37,504 bases of DNA from Alphaproteobacteria bacterium (GTDB taxonomy: Bacteria > Pseudomonadota > Alphaproteobacteria > Rhizobiales > Hyphomicrobiaceae): positions 1 through 37,504 of the forward strand of contig JAHJSN010000193.1 of assembly GCA_018830445.1 (NCBI GenBank). Reading direction: 5' to 3'. The first letter of the stretch is position 1. Each line of letters begins with the position of its first letter. The notes beneath the pieces were generated by a model. It did no database searches. It was given only the letters and a program-made list of their open reading frames with translations, and was not told where the DNA came from. This document shows, piece after piece, positions 18,323-26,961 of this stretch. The translations under genes were made by a program, and so were the position numbers.

Positions 18323-18844
18323 ATGTCACAAGTTCGGCTCTTTACAGCCACCAGCCTCGATGGGTTCGTCGCGGACAGTGACGGCGATTCAGCGTGGCTG
18401 GAACCCTTTCGCGAGAGCATGTTTACCGAATCCGGCTTCCTGCAGAGTATCGGTGCAGTCATTGTCGGGCGGCGCACCTTCGAGATGATGCAGGCGTTCG
18501 GCGAATGGCCGTTCGAAGGCAAGTACGCCTTCGTGCTGACGTCGGAAGAACCCTGGGATCTGCCGGCCAATTGCTATTTCGTCACCAACGGGATTGCCGC
18601 CGCCGTCCAGGCAGCTCGCGAGAGGACCTCCAAGGACATCTGGATTGTCGGGGGGGCGGTGACGATGGAGTCGGCACTCGAAGCAGGGTTCGTCGATATC
18701 GTAGAAATCTGCATCGTGCCGCGATTGATCGGCTCGGGGCTGTCGCTGCTCAACAGTCTTTCCAAGCCGCAGAAGCTCGAATTCGAGGGGATTCAGGCGT
18801 TCTCCGACGGGCTCGTGAAAATGCGCTACGAGGTCGTCGATTAG
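18323..18844 (+). CDS. RibD C-terminal/DHFR-like reductase
   Basis: A 173-residue protein of the dihydrofolate reductase-like fold (RibD_C family). Typical elements are ATSLDGFVA (residues 8-16), the GRRTFEMM block after the central strand, IWIVGGAVTMESAL (NADPH-binding region) and a C-terminal EICIVPRLIGSGLSLL. The ATG follows a perfect AGGAGG. Such stand-alone proteins are usually NADPH-dependent reductases of unknown substrate and are not true folate or riboflavin enzymes. It sits 131 bp after ndk. Confidence 0.85.
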   Translation: MSQVRLFTATSLDGFVADSDGDSAWLEPFRESMFTESGFLQSIGAVIVGRRTFEMMQAFGEWPFEGKYAFVLTSEEPWDLPANCYFVTNGIAAAVQAARERTSKDIWIVGGAVTMESALEAGFVDIVEICIVPRLIGSGLSLLNSLSKPQKLEFEGIQAFSDGLVKMRYEVVD

Positions 18845-18865
18845 ATTGCTTCGCGGCAACGAGGA

Positions 18866-18884
18866 AGGGAGATCGTAGATCCCT
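18866..18884. terminator. weak hairpin between convergent genes
   Basis: An imperfect stem (AGGG/CCCT and ATC/GAT, with a small bulge) lies in the 116-bp gap between the convergent reductase and P450 genes, where a bidirectional terminator would be expected. There is no clear T-run, so the call is tentative. Confidence 0.25.
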
Positions 18885-18960
18885 CTCCCATCTCAGCTCA
18901 GCCAATACGCGGGCCAATACGCCGGGCAACACGTCGACCGTCAGTGGCCGGCGGCGCGGT

Positions 18961-20343
18961 TCAATCCGCCAGTTCGTGGATCTTGAAGTGCAGCCCGCCG
19001 CGCGGCGTCAGTGTGACGGTCGGGTTGATTTCGGCCGGCATGGGGCCGACGTACTCGGGTCGAAAGCGCCGTAGCAGCAAGGATAGGGCAAGTGCGTTCT
19101 CGACCTGGCTCATGGCGCCGCCGATGCAGGAGCGCTTGCCGGCGCCAAACGGCAGGTAGGAATACTTCACCCGCTTCTTGGCGGCATCGCCCATCCAGCG
19201 TTCCGGGCGGAATTCTTCGGGGGAATCCCAGAATTTCGGATTATGGTGGGCGCCGTAGCCAAACAACACAATGCGGTCGCCGGCCTTGATTGCCTTGCCG
19301 TCGATTTCGTCCGGCCCGGCGGCGGTGCGGATCAGACTCCAGATCGGCGGGTAGATGCGCATGGTTTCCTGGATGACGGCGCGCGTATAAACGAGAGCCG
19401 AATAGTCGGCGGCATTCGGTTCGCGGTCACCGTAAACCTGCTCGCCTTCCCGGCGGATGCGGTCGGCGGCTTCGGGCATGCACGATACGAGATAAAGCGC
19501 CCAGGCGAGGGTCAGGGCCGTCGTTTCGGTGCCTGCCCACAGGTACTGCTTCAGTTCGTCGATCGCCTGCTGTTCGTCGAATTCGGGAACTTCCGGATCG
19601 GCGACGGCAGCTTCAATCATTTTCAAAAGCGTTTTTTCGCGTTCCTCGCGCGGATCGGAGGCGATCACGGCGGGAGGTACCGCCCACCACGCCTGGACGG
19701 CTTCGGTGTTCCTGGCTTCGCCGTCGCTCATGTCGAAACCGGCAAGCTTTTTTTCGCGGATCGACTTGTGATTCATGACGTCGGTGTAGGTCTTGACGTA
19801 CTTGAAGACGACGTGCGGGTTGAACGGCATGTCGCGGTCGAAGAGCGCCTTGCAGATCATGTCGGCGGCGAGCGTCCAGGTCTGCTCGACCATCTCGATC
19901 GATTCACCGGTCCTGGCCAGTTCTTCCCACTTCTGCATCTTGGTTTTGATGGCGGCATTGAAGTAGGGGATGTATTCGGCGAATACGTCCGGGTGGAAGG
20001 CAGGCTGCTGAGGCATGCGGATCTTCTGCCAGAGCGCGCCGTCGTGGGTGATCATCGACTTGCCGAAGATCGGTTTCAGGCCGTCGAAATACTTGATGTA
20101 ATTGTCGGCTTTCGAGACCAGCACATGCTTGAAGTATTCCGGCTCACTGATCAGGATGAGACGCTGGCTTGCCATCGATACCGGGATGACCGGTCCGTAG
20201 CGCTCCGTCATCTGCATGAGGATGCGCATCGGGTTGGTGGGGTCTTTCAATAGGGGGGACAGCTTGAACCAGATGCTCTCTTCGCCGAACTGGCCGTTAA
20301 CCTGTTTGGCGGTCATGGGGGGGTCTGTTTCAGCTATGGTCAT
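18961..20343 (-). CDS. cytochrome P450
   Basis: A 460-residue soluble bacterial cytochrome P450. The oxygen-binding I-helix motif AGTETT is at residues 270-275, the ExxR pair at E326-R329, the FRPERW motif at 378-383 and the heme-binding loop FGAGKRSCIGG at 399-409 with ligand Cys406. All key residues are intact, so it should be an active monooxygenase. The substrate is unknown. No ferredoxin or reductase gene is adjacent, so electron partners must come from elsewhere. The first ATG (20341-20343) has GGAG about 12 bases upstream; a second in-frame ATG nine codons later has none. Confidence 0.96.
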   Translation of the reverse strand: MTIAETDPPMTAKQVNGQFGEESIWFKLSPLLKDPTNPMRILMQMTERYGPVIPVSMASQRLILISEPEYFKHVLVSKADNYIKYFDGLKPIFGKSMITHDGALWQKIRMPQQPAFHPDVFAEYIPYFNAAIKTKMQKWEELARTGESIEMVEQTWTLAADMICKALFDRDMPFNPHVVFKYVKTYTDVMNHKSIREKKLAGFDMSDGEARNTEAVQAWWAVPPAVIASDPREEREKTLLKMIEAAVADPEVPEFDEQQAIDELKQYLWAGTETTALTLAWALYLVSCMPEAADRIRREGEQVYGDREPNAADYSALVYTRAVIQETMRIYPPIWSLIRTAAGPDEIDGKAIKAGDRIVLFGYGAHHNPKFWDSPEEFRPERWMGDAAKKRVKYSYLPFGAGKRSCIGGAMSQVENALALSLLLRRFRPEYVGPMPAEINPTVTLTPRGGLHFKIHELAD

Positions 20344-20707
20344 GGCCTAAAAATCTCCGGAGCTTGGTGCCGGTTCTTAAAGTGTTGGCTGCCGGAGCCG
20401 TCGAGGCAGCCGTTCCTGCTATCGGGGCAACGCAAGATGCGGACCAGCAAAGGTCATCGTCGGTGTTAAGCTCGTGCTACCGCCCTTGTGGGACGCCCGT
20501 AGAGGCATCGCAAGGACGACTCAAGCCCCAATCTACTTTGCAATAATGAGGCTTTTGCTGCCGATTGGATGTCACTAATGGATCACAGCGACCGGATAGA
20601 TGGGCGCAACTAGCACCCAACGCGACTGCGTGTCCATCGGCCGAAGGTCGCCCGCTACAATTTGGCACGATAAAACAATGACTAACCTCTAAAAACTAAG
20701 ACTTTAA
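20344..20707. other. spacer upstream of the P450 gene
   Basis: This 364-bp spacer lies between the end of purN and the start of the P450 gene, both on the minus strand. It is somewhat more AT-rich near 20680-20705. It should hold the P450 promoter, but I cannot point to a convincing box, an RNA gene or a repeat. Confidence 0.45.
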
Positions 20708-21379
20708 TCAACTTGGCGGCGAGAATAGCATCGCGTCATTCGTGGAAGCGCCCTTGAGGCGGGCGGTGTCCTGATGAATGTCATAGGCGCCCGCGGCAAA
20801 AAGCGACAGGACCTGCGGATAAAGCCGATGCTCCGCCGTCAGAATGCGGCGGGCAAGCGTATCTGGGGTATCTGCGTCCAATACGGGGACGGCGGCCTGA
20901 CCCAGGATTGGGCCGGCGTCCATTTCGGCACGCACGATGTGGACTGTACAACCGGCGATTCTTACGCCGGTGGCCAATGCGCGCGCGTGGGTATCGAGCC
21001 CCTTGAAGCTCGGTAACAGGGTCGGGTGAATGTTGATCATGCGATTGTGCCAGCGTTCGACGAGTTCCTTCGTCATCAGGCGCATGAAACCGGCGCAGGC
21101 GACGATATCGGCCCCGGTTGCTTTGATCGCGGCGTCCAGGGCATCGTCGAAGGCGGCGCGCGAGGGGTATGCCTTATGGTCGAGGGCAACGGTTTCGATG
21201 CCCTGAGCGCGGGCCCATGCCAGGCCGGGCGCTGCGGGACGGTTCGAGATGACGGTGACGATTTCGGCAGGGTAGGCCAATGCGCGGCTGGCCTCGACCA
21301 GCGACATCATGTTGGAACCGCGCCCCGAAATCAGAACCGCGACGCGTTTTCTGGGTTGCGTGTCAGCGCCATTGGTCAT
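20708..21379 (-). CDS. purN: phosphoribosylglycinamide formyltransferase (GART, PurN)
   Basis: A 223-residue PurN, which formylates GAR with 10-formyl-tetrahydrofolate in the third step of purine synthesis. The phosphate-binding loop SGRGSNMMSL follows the first strand. The catalytic block INIHPTLLPSFKG contains the conserved Asn and His, and GCTVHIVRAEMDAGPIL contains the catalytic Asp. I place the start at 21379 because family members begin just before RKRVAVLISGRGSN; longer frames run into purM. It starts seven bases after the purM stop, so the two genes form an operon. Confidence 0.96.
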   Translation of the reverse strand: MTNGADTQPRKRVAVLISGRGSNMMSLVEASRALAYPAEIVTVISNRPAAPGLAWARAQGIETVALDHKAYPSRAAFDDALDAAIKATGADIVACAGFMRLMTKELVERWHNRMINIHPTLLPSFKGLDTHARALATGVRIAGCTVHIVRAEMDAGPILGQAAVPVLDADTPDTLARRILTAEHRLYPQVLSLFAAGAYDIHQDTARLKGASTNDAMLFSPPS

Positions 21380-21386
21380 GGTTGGA

Positions 21387-22481
21387 TCAAGGGTTTGCCA
21401 AAGTGAGGCGATTGCGGAACTGAATGCCTTCGCTGCCGGTCTTGCGGGAACCGATTTCGCCGATGACGCAAGGCGATTCGCCTGATTGGCGAAGCGAAGC
21501 CAGAACGTCGTCGAGGCGGTCTGCGGCAGCAACGATTACCATGCCGATGCCGCAGTTGAAGGTGCGCAGCATTTCTTCTTCAGGCAGGCCGCCGGTTCTT
21601 GCGAGCCAGCCGAATACGGGCGGTGGTTTCCAAGCAGATAGATCGATTACGGCTTCCATGTTGTCGGGAAGCACACGGGGTATGTTTTCGGTGATCCCGC
21701 CGCCGGTGATGTGTGCGAGCGCCTTGATGGCCCCGCGCGAGGGGCCACTGGCGCGAAGTGCCGTAAGAATGGGCTTAACGTAAAGGCGGGTCGGTGCGAG
21801 CAGCGATGCGGCGAGGGTCGCATCGGGTTGCCACGGTGCGGGGGCATCCCAGGCAAGGCCGCTCTTTTCGACGAGTTTGCGGACCAGTGAATAGCCGTTG
21901 GAATGCACGCCGGAAGAATGCAGGCCGATGATCACGTCACCGGTTGAAAGGTTCGGCAACGGCAGCAGGCAGTCGCGCTCGACGGCGCCGACGGCGAAAC
22001 CTGCCAGATCGTAATCGCCGCCCTGGTACATACCCGGCATCTCGGCGGTTTCCCCGCCGATCAGCGCACAGCCTGACTTCTTGCAGGCCTCCGCAATACC
22101 GGCAATGACAGTGCGGGCAGTTGCCACGTCCAGACGCCCGGTTGCCATGTAATCGAGGAAGAACAGCGGTTCGGCGCCCTGGACGATGAGGTCGTTGACG
22201 CACATCGCAACGAGATCGGTGCCGATGGTGGCGTGACTGGCGGTTTCTATCGCGATCTTCAGCTTGGTGCCGACGCCGTCGGTGGCCGCAACAAGAAGCG
22301 GGTCGCGGAAACCGGCTTCCTTCAGGTCGAACAAGCCGCCGAATCCGCCAATGGCCGCATCGGCGCCTGGGCGTCCGGTGGCGCGGGTCAACGGCTTCAA
22401 GGCCGATACGAGCGCATTTCCGGCATCGATATCAACGCCGGCGTCGCGGTAGGTGACGGGGCGGTCTGGTTCGTCGCTCAT
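21387..22481 (-). CDS. purM: phosphoribosylformylglycinamidine cyclo-ligase (PurM)
   Basis: A 364-residue AIR synthetase, the fifth step of purine synthesis. Clear signatures are [13 protein letters not shown] at the N-terminus, [15 protein letters not shown], the [11 protein letters not shown] motif, and [17 protein letters not shown]. The ATG at 22481 is chosen because PurM proteins begin shortly before the [12 protein letters not shown] motif; an alternative ATG lies 11 codons upstream. It is the first gene of the purM-purN operon and is divergent from the DUF2066 gene across a 295-bp spacer containing degenerate GACAC/GTGTC inverted repeats. Confidence 0.96.
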   Translation of the reverse strand: MSDEPDRPVTYRDAGVDIDAGNALVSALKPLTRATGRPGADAAIGGFGGLFDLKEAGFRDPLLVAATDGVGTKLKIAIETASHATIGTDLVAMCVNDLIVQGAEPLFFLDYMATGRLDVATARTVIAGIAEACKKSGCALIGGETAEMPGMYQGGDYDLAGFAVGAVERDCLLPLPNLSTGDVIIGLHSSGVHSNGYSLVRKLVEKSGLAWDAPAPWQPDATLAASLLAPTRLYVKPILTALRASGPSRGAIKALAHITGGGITENIPRVLPDNMEAVIDLSAWKPPPVFGWLARTGGLPEEEMLRTFNCGIGMVIVAAADRLDDVLASLRQSGESPCVIGEIGSRKTGSEGIQFRNRLTLANP

Positions 22482-22776
22482 GGGGGCCTGTTGACCTCGA
22501 TAGTGGGGGCTCATTCACCGCAGCCGGCTTGGCGAGTGATCCGTTATTATTCACAACACTCGATTGCCGGACACCCGGCACGCTCGTGTCGGATGCAAGC
22601 CTCTATTGCTGCTTGGTATTCGACACTCTCGTGCCTGACACATCGCACACTTGGGCTGGATGCAAGCCGGTGTCGAAGTCCTGCTGGATCTGTTATAGCA
22701 AACGCCCGCCCGAACTGCCCGAAAACCGGAAACCGGTCAAGCAGGTGGCGGAGGACAACGGGGGAGAGCCAGCGGT

Positions 22777-23901
22777 ATGAGGTCTCGAGACAGTCGAGTT
22801 TGCGTCACTGCGACAGTCGCGTCGGTGGCGGTTGCGGCATTTTCGATCTGGACGGCAATGGCGGCCGCGAAGGCGGCGGGTGAGCCCGATATAGCTTTCA
22901 GAATCGCGAATTTTCCTATCGAGGCCCAAGCTGAGAATGCCGTTGCAGCCAAAAAGAGTGCGATCGCCGATGGCCAAACGGCGGCTCTGCGCTCGCTTTT
23001 GAAGCGGATCGTGCCGGTCAGTTCGTACGGCCGCTTGCGACAGATGGGTGAAGTTGACGCCGGGCAATACGTCGATGGCATTTCGGTCAGGGCCGAACAG
23101 AACTCGGCGACGGAGTATTTCGCCTCACTCGACTTCAAGTTTTCCGCCGATGGCGTGCGCGGCCTGTTGCGCCAGCACGGCGTACCGTTCATCGACCGGC
23201 AAGCGCCGCAAACGACGCTTGTGCCGGCGCTGTTGAATGCGGGCGCCCTGCAACCGGCGGGTGGGTCCTGGGAGAAGATATGGCAGTCTCTCGACCTTTC
23301 GAACGCACTGACGCCGCTGGCACTGGCGCCGCTGAAGCCGACGTTGCACCAGGATGTGCTGGCGGGACTTGCGGAGGGCGATGAGGCGCGCGGAATGCGG
23401 ATACTGGCGTCGGAGTACGGCAGCGCGCGGGCGGTCATTGCCAGCGCGGAGATCGACGGGGCGGCAAAGCTGCTCAAGGTTTCCGTGATGGGGCGGGATG
23501 CTGCCGGCCCGATCAACTGGACGCGCTCCTACCGCGTCTATGATGGCGATGCGGGATACGCCATGGAGCTTGCCGCGGTGGTGACATTAGGTGTGCTCGA
23601 GGGGCGCTGGAAAGTGATTGCGGCGCAGCAATCGGGCGGACTTTCGGCGCTCTCCCAACCGGAAAGCGATGTCCGGCTGGAGGTTCTCTTCGGCGGCGCC
23701 CGCGACTGGTACCGGATGCAGGGCGAGCTATCCGGGCTCAATGGGGTCAGGGATTTCCAGGTCAACGCAGTTTCGGCGCGGAGTGCCGACGTGTCGATGA
23801 CCTATCCAGGCGGTGCGGCGGGCCTTGCCAACGTGCTTGCCCGGCAAGGCTATCAGATGAGCGAAAACGGCGGACGCTGGGTGGTTCGCCAGCGGTTCTA
23901 G
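22777..23901 (+). CDS. exported DUF2066-domain protein
   Basis: A 374-residue protein with an N-terminal signal or anchor segment (VCVTATVASVAVAAFSIWTAMAAAKA) and a DUF2066-type body beginning near AFRIANFPIEAQAENAVAAKKSAIADGQTAAL. DUF2066 proteins are commonly encoded beside hda and purM/purN in proteobacteria, as here; their role is unknown. The ATG has GGGGGAG upstream. The TAG stop codon lies within the CTAG at the left end of the palindromic element at 23898-24043, so element insertion may have set or altered the C-terminus. Confidence 0.85.
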   Translation: MRSRDSRVCVTATVASVAVAAFSIWTAMAAAKAAGEPDIAFRIANFPIEAQAENAVAAKKSAIADGQTAALRSLLKRIVPVSSYGRLRQMGEVDAGQYVDGISVRAEQNSATEYFASLDFKFSADGVRGLLRQHGVPFIDRQAPQTTLVPALLNAGALQPAGGSWEKIWQSLDLSNALTPLALAPLKPTLHQDVLAGLAEGDEARGMRILASEYGSARAVIASAEIDGAAKLLKVSVMGRDAAGPINWTRSYRVYDGDAGYAMELAAVVTLGVLEGRWKVIAAQQSGGLSALSQPESDVRLEVLFGGARDWYRMQGELSGLNGVRDFQVNAVSARSADVSMTYPGGAAGLANVLARQGYQMSENGGRWVVRQRF

Positions 23902-24043
23902 TGTTCTGGATCAAACATTTGATTCCCGGGTGGAGGTCGTCAAATGTTTGTGAATCCAGAACACAATCAAAAGGTTGCCTAGTGTTCCGGGCTGGCATTC
24001 AGGTTCCCGGCAGGGAACCATATGTCAGAGTCGGAACACTAGG
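23898..24043 (+). repeat. dispersed two-hairpin palindromic element A, copy 1
   Basis: A 146-bp element bounded by CTAG on both sides. It contains two successive hairpins, the first with arms starting GTGTTCTGG and ending CCAGAACAC, the second with arms GTGTTCCGG and CGGAACAC, joined by an 18-bp linker. A nearly identical copy in inverted orientation lies at 36078-36222. It separates the DUF2066 and CDP-alcohol phosphatidyltransferase genes. No protein is encoded. Confidence 0.9.
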
Positions 24044-24142
24044 TTTTGATGCCCAAGGCTTAAGCATTGCGCGCAAACGTGTCCTAGCCCATTGTCCCCA
24101 TTGATACATTTCAATTGGGTGGCGATACGTGCGGATGGGGCT

Positions 24143-24676
24143 GTGAATATACCCAATGTGATCACGGTTGGGCGGACCTTGCTGGTTCCGGTCGTGTTCT
24201 GGCTTGTCATCTCGGGGCATGACATCGCGGCATTCGCGCTGTTCGTTACCGCCGGGGTTTCGGATGCGCTCGACGGGTATCTGGCGCGGCGCCTCGATAT
24301 GCGCACCGAACTTGGCGCCTACCTAGATCCGCTTGCCGATAAATTGCTGATCGTCTCGATCTTTCTTGCGCTCGGCATGCGCGGGGACGTGCCATCGTGG
24401 CTGGTGATCACCATCGTTGCACGCGACATACTTATCGTTGTGGGGATCATGCTGGCTTCGATGCTCGGCAGGCCGGTGGAAATTGCACCGTTGTGGATTT
24501 CCAAGCTGAACACGGTGGCGCAGATAACGCTTGCGGCGCTGGTGCTTGCAAATTCCGCCTTTGCGCTCGGTCTGGAGGCGGTTCAGGTCGCAGCGGTGTG
24601 GGCGACGGCGGCTTTGACGGTTGCTTCGCTCGTTGGCTATCTGCGGATATGGGTGGCGCACATGTCGCGTGACTGA
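24143..24676 (+). CDS. CDP-alcohol phosphatidyltransferase family protein
   Basis: A 177-residue membrane enzyme that transfers a phosphatidyl group from CDP-diacylglycerol to an alcohol. The complete metal-binding signature D-x2-D-G-x2-A-R-x8-G-x3-D-x3-D runs from D41 to D66. It resembles PgsA-like enzymes, but the alcohol is not certain. The GTG at 24143 gives the family N-terminus (NIPNVITVGRTL) and has GGATGGGG just upstream; a TTG start at 24092 has no ribosome-binding site. Five to six membrane helices are visible. It is part of the DUF2066-PerM-hdaA-ppk gene block. Confidence 0.9.
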   Translation: MNIPNVITVGRTLLVPVVFWLVISGHDIAAFALFVTAGVSDALDGYLARRLDMRTELGAYLDPLADKLLIVSIFLALGMRGDVPSWLVITIVARDILIVVGIMLASMLGRPVEIAPLWISKLNTVAQITLAALVLANSAFALGLEAVQVAAVWATAALTVASLVGYLRIWVAHMSRD

Positions 24677-24726
24677 TTGCCGACGGTCATGGTTGGCCTG
24701 GTTGCCTGTCTCGCCTAAATCGGTGT

Positions 24727-24864
24727 GCTGGCCGCAACCGCTGGCGATTTCGGCGAGACATGAAGGCCACGAGCGAAAACAATGGTTTAGTGTGGCGTTC
24801 AGCGCGCCTCAATTGACAACTCCTGTGCGGCACCAACAGGTCAATCAAGGCGCCACGCCACACT
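24727..24864 (+). repeat. dispersed palindromic element B, copy 1
   Basis: A 138-bp stretch almost identical, in inverted orientation, to 37367-37504. Its right half (24788-24864) is a long hairpin with arms beginning AGTGTGGCG and ending CGCCACACT, with inner arms CAATTGAC and GTCAAT. The left half carries no obvious coding capacity. The copies differ by scattered substitutions. Confidence 0.88.
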
Positions 24865-24901
24865 CGCTGTGGCGCCGCAAGAGGTTGTTCCTGTTCCTTG
24901 T

Positions 24902-24954
24902 GGTTCCGACATTTGCTTCCCTTCGCAGCACGGTTCAGAACAAATGTCGGAACC
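24902..24954 (+). repeat. perfect 14-bp hairpin upstream of the PerM gene
   Basis: GGTTCCGACATTTG at 24902-24915 and its exact complement at 24941-24954 enclose a 25-base loop. The hairpin ends 19 bases before the ribosome-binding site of the following gene. It could be a third palindromic-element family or a structured leader affecting expression of the transporter gene. The whole gap 24677-24986 is otherwise filled by element B. Confidence 0.7.
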
Positions 24955-24986
24955 GGTACACCATGGAGAAATAGGGGAGCGCGGAA

Positions 24987-26072
24987 ATGCAAATCGAACG
25001 GCAGGCCTTCTTCTGGCTGTTGGTGGCGGTGGTCTTTTTCCTGCTCGTCGACCAATTGAAAGAAATCCTGCTCCCGTTTGTCGTCGGGATGGGATTCGCT
25101 TATGGGCTCAGTCCGATTGCCGATCGTCTCGAAGCCCTCGGCGTTCCCAGATTGCTGGCCTCGATCCTGCTGGTTGGGTGCCTGGTCATCATCTTCGTTC
25201 TGCTGATCGTCTTCCTGGGCCCGCTGGTGATCGATCAGGTGCGCCAGTTCGTCGAGGTGCTGCCGGGCGAATTGCAGCGGCTGAGGGGACTGATCGAAGT
25301 CTGGGCCAGGGATCATCTCTCCCAAACCCTGCCGCAGGCAGATCAGTCGGTCGCTCAGGCCTTCGATTGGATCTCCTCGAACAGCGATACGGTGGCGGGC
25401 TGGCTTGCTGCGTCGCTGTGGACGCAAGGTAGGGCGCTTTTGGCCGTCGCCTCGCTTTTGCTGATTTCGCCACTCGTAGCGTTCTACCTGCTGGTCGACT
25501 GGAAGCGCATGCTGGGGGCGCTCGACCATGCGCTGCCGCGTGAACACGCGTCGACGCTGAGGGAAATGGGGCAGGACATCAATGCGGCCGTCGGGGCGTT
25601 CGTGCGCGGACAGGGAACCGTGTGCGTGGTTCTTGCGGTCTTCTATGCGTTGGGTTTGTGGCTGAGCGGGCTCAACTATGGCATCCTGATCGGCGTTGCG
25701 ACAGGCATCATGGCGTTTGTACCGTTCCTTGGGTGGATTGTGGGGACGATTACCGCGACGACGCTGGCGCTCATTCAGTTCTGGCCGCAAAGTGTGCCGG
25801 TGATCATGGTCGTATCGGTGTTTCTTGCTGGTCAGGCGCTCGATGCGGGGTTCCTAAGCCCGAAAATCGTGGGACCAAAAATCGGGTTGCATCCGGTCTG
25901 GCTGATTTTCGCCTTGTTCGCGTTTAGCTATCTGTTCGGGCTGGTGGGGACGCTGGTGGCGGTGCCGATGGCGGCTGCTGTCGGAGTGATGGTGCGCTAT
26001 GCCGTCCGCGCCTACCGCAGCAGTTCCGTCTACACCGGCGAAGATCCGACCGGCGTTATCAAGTCCGATTGA
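24987..26072 (+). CDS. AI-2E/PerM family membrane transporter
   Basis: A 361-residue polytopic membrane protein of the PerM / AI-2 exporter superfamily. Two helices near the N-terminus (QAFFWLLVAVVFFLLVDQL, LLASILLVGCLVIIFVLLIV), a long central soluble region and a C-terminal helix cluster containing GIMAFVPFLGWIVGTI and FLSPKIVGPKIGLHPVWLIFALF are characteristic. Transported substrates vary in this family and cannot be read here. The ATG has GGGGAG seven bases upstream. Position between the phosphatidyltransferase and hdaA matches the usual order in Hyphomicrobiales. Confidence 0.9.
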   Translation: MQIERQAFFWLLVAVVFFLLVDQLKEILLPFVVGMGFAYGLSPIADRLEALGVPRLLASILLVGCLVIIFVLLIVFLGPLVIDQVRQFVEVLPGELQRLRGLIEVWARDHLSQTLPQADQSVAQAFDWISSNSDTVAGWLAASLWTQGRALLAVASLLLISPLVAFYLLVDWKRMLGALDHALPREHASTLREMGQDINAAVGAFVRGQGTVCVVLAVFYALGLWLSGLNYGILIGVATGIMAFVPFLGWIVGTITATTLALIQFWPQSVPVIMVVSVFLAGQALDAGFLSPKIVGPKIGLHPVWLIFALFAFSYLFGLVGTLVAVPMAAAVGVMVRYAVRAYRSSSVYTGEDPTGVIKSD

Positions 26073-26096
26073 AAAGCTTACCGCACGCAAGGGTTC

Positions 26097-26798
26097 ATGA
26101 CCGATCAACAGCCGCAACAACTGGTTCTCGATCTGCCGCACCGCTCGGCACTCGGTCTTGAGGATTTCCTCGTCAGCCAGTCCAATCAGGCGGCAATCGA
26201 TCTTATCGACGGAGCGGTGGCATGGCCTAACGGTGCCGCCTTGGTGGTCGGTCCATCGGGGGCCGGAAAGAGCCATCTGGCGAATGTCTGGCGGGCGAAG
26301 ACCGGGGCGGGTTCCGTCAATGCGAGGGAGGCGGGCGAGGAGGCTGTGCAGGCCGCAGCCTCCGGCGGGCGGGTGATCGTGGAGGATCTCGACTGCGGGA
26401 TCCGCGATGAAGCAGCGCTGTTTCATCTCCTCAACATCGCGCGCCAGGGAAAGGCGCTTGTGTTGTTCACCTCGAAGCTGGCCGCCGGTGAGCTTTCGAT
26501 CACGCTGCCGGACCTGCGATCCAGGGTGAAGGCGCTGCCGATGGCCGCGATCGAACCGCCCGATGAGGCGCTGTTGCGAGCGGTGCTGGTGAAACTATTC
26601 GCCGACCGGCAATTGATCGTCGAGCCGGGTGTGATCGGATATCTCATCATTCGCATGGAGCGCTCGATGGCGGCGGCCAACGCGGTCGTTGCTGAAACCG
26701 ACAGGCTGGGACTGGCCATGCGGCGGAGGGTGTCGAAGCAACTCGTGCAACAGGCATTGGCATCGGTTGCGCGGCAGGTCGGCAACTGTGACGACTAA
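26097..26798 (+). CDS. hdaA: HdaA, DnaA-related regulator of replication initiation
   Basis: A 233-residue DnaA-paralogue AAA+ protein without the DnaA DNA-binding domain. Walker A is GPSGAGKSH (residues 52-60) and Walker B is RVIVEDLD (92-99). At the N-terminus QQLVLDLP (7-14) fits the clamp-binding motif by which Hda proteins bind the DNA polymerase sliding clamp. With the clamp it stimulates DnaA-ATP hydrolysis and blocks re-initiation. It begins 24 bp after the PerM gene. Some key residues further into the AAA+ module, such as the arginine finger, cannot be assigned by eye. Confidence 0.9.
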   Translation: MTDQQPQQLVLDLPHRSALGLEDFLVSQSNQAAIDLIDGAVAWPNGAALVVGPSGAGKSHLANVWRAKTGAGSVNAREAGEEAVQAAASGGRVIVEDLDCGIRDEAALFHLLNIARQGKALVLFTSKLAAGELSITLPDLRSRVKALPMAAIEPPDEALLRAVLVKLFADRQLIVEPGVIGYLIIRMERSMAAANAVVAETDRLGLAMRRRVSKQLVQQALASVARQVGNCDD

Positions 26799-26961
26799 AA
26801 ACGGCGAAAAACCTGCCCAAATGTTCCTATTCAGATCAAATGTTTACACGGATGAAATGATTCTGCATCACAGCTAATACTCATATTCGCGATGAATGCC
26901 GCCGCAAGTTGGATGGTAACGTGATCGAGCGGTTCGAGACGACACCGAGGAATTGAGGGTT

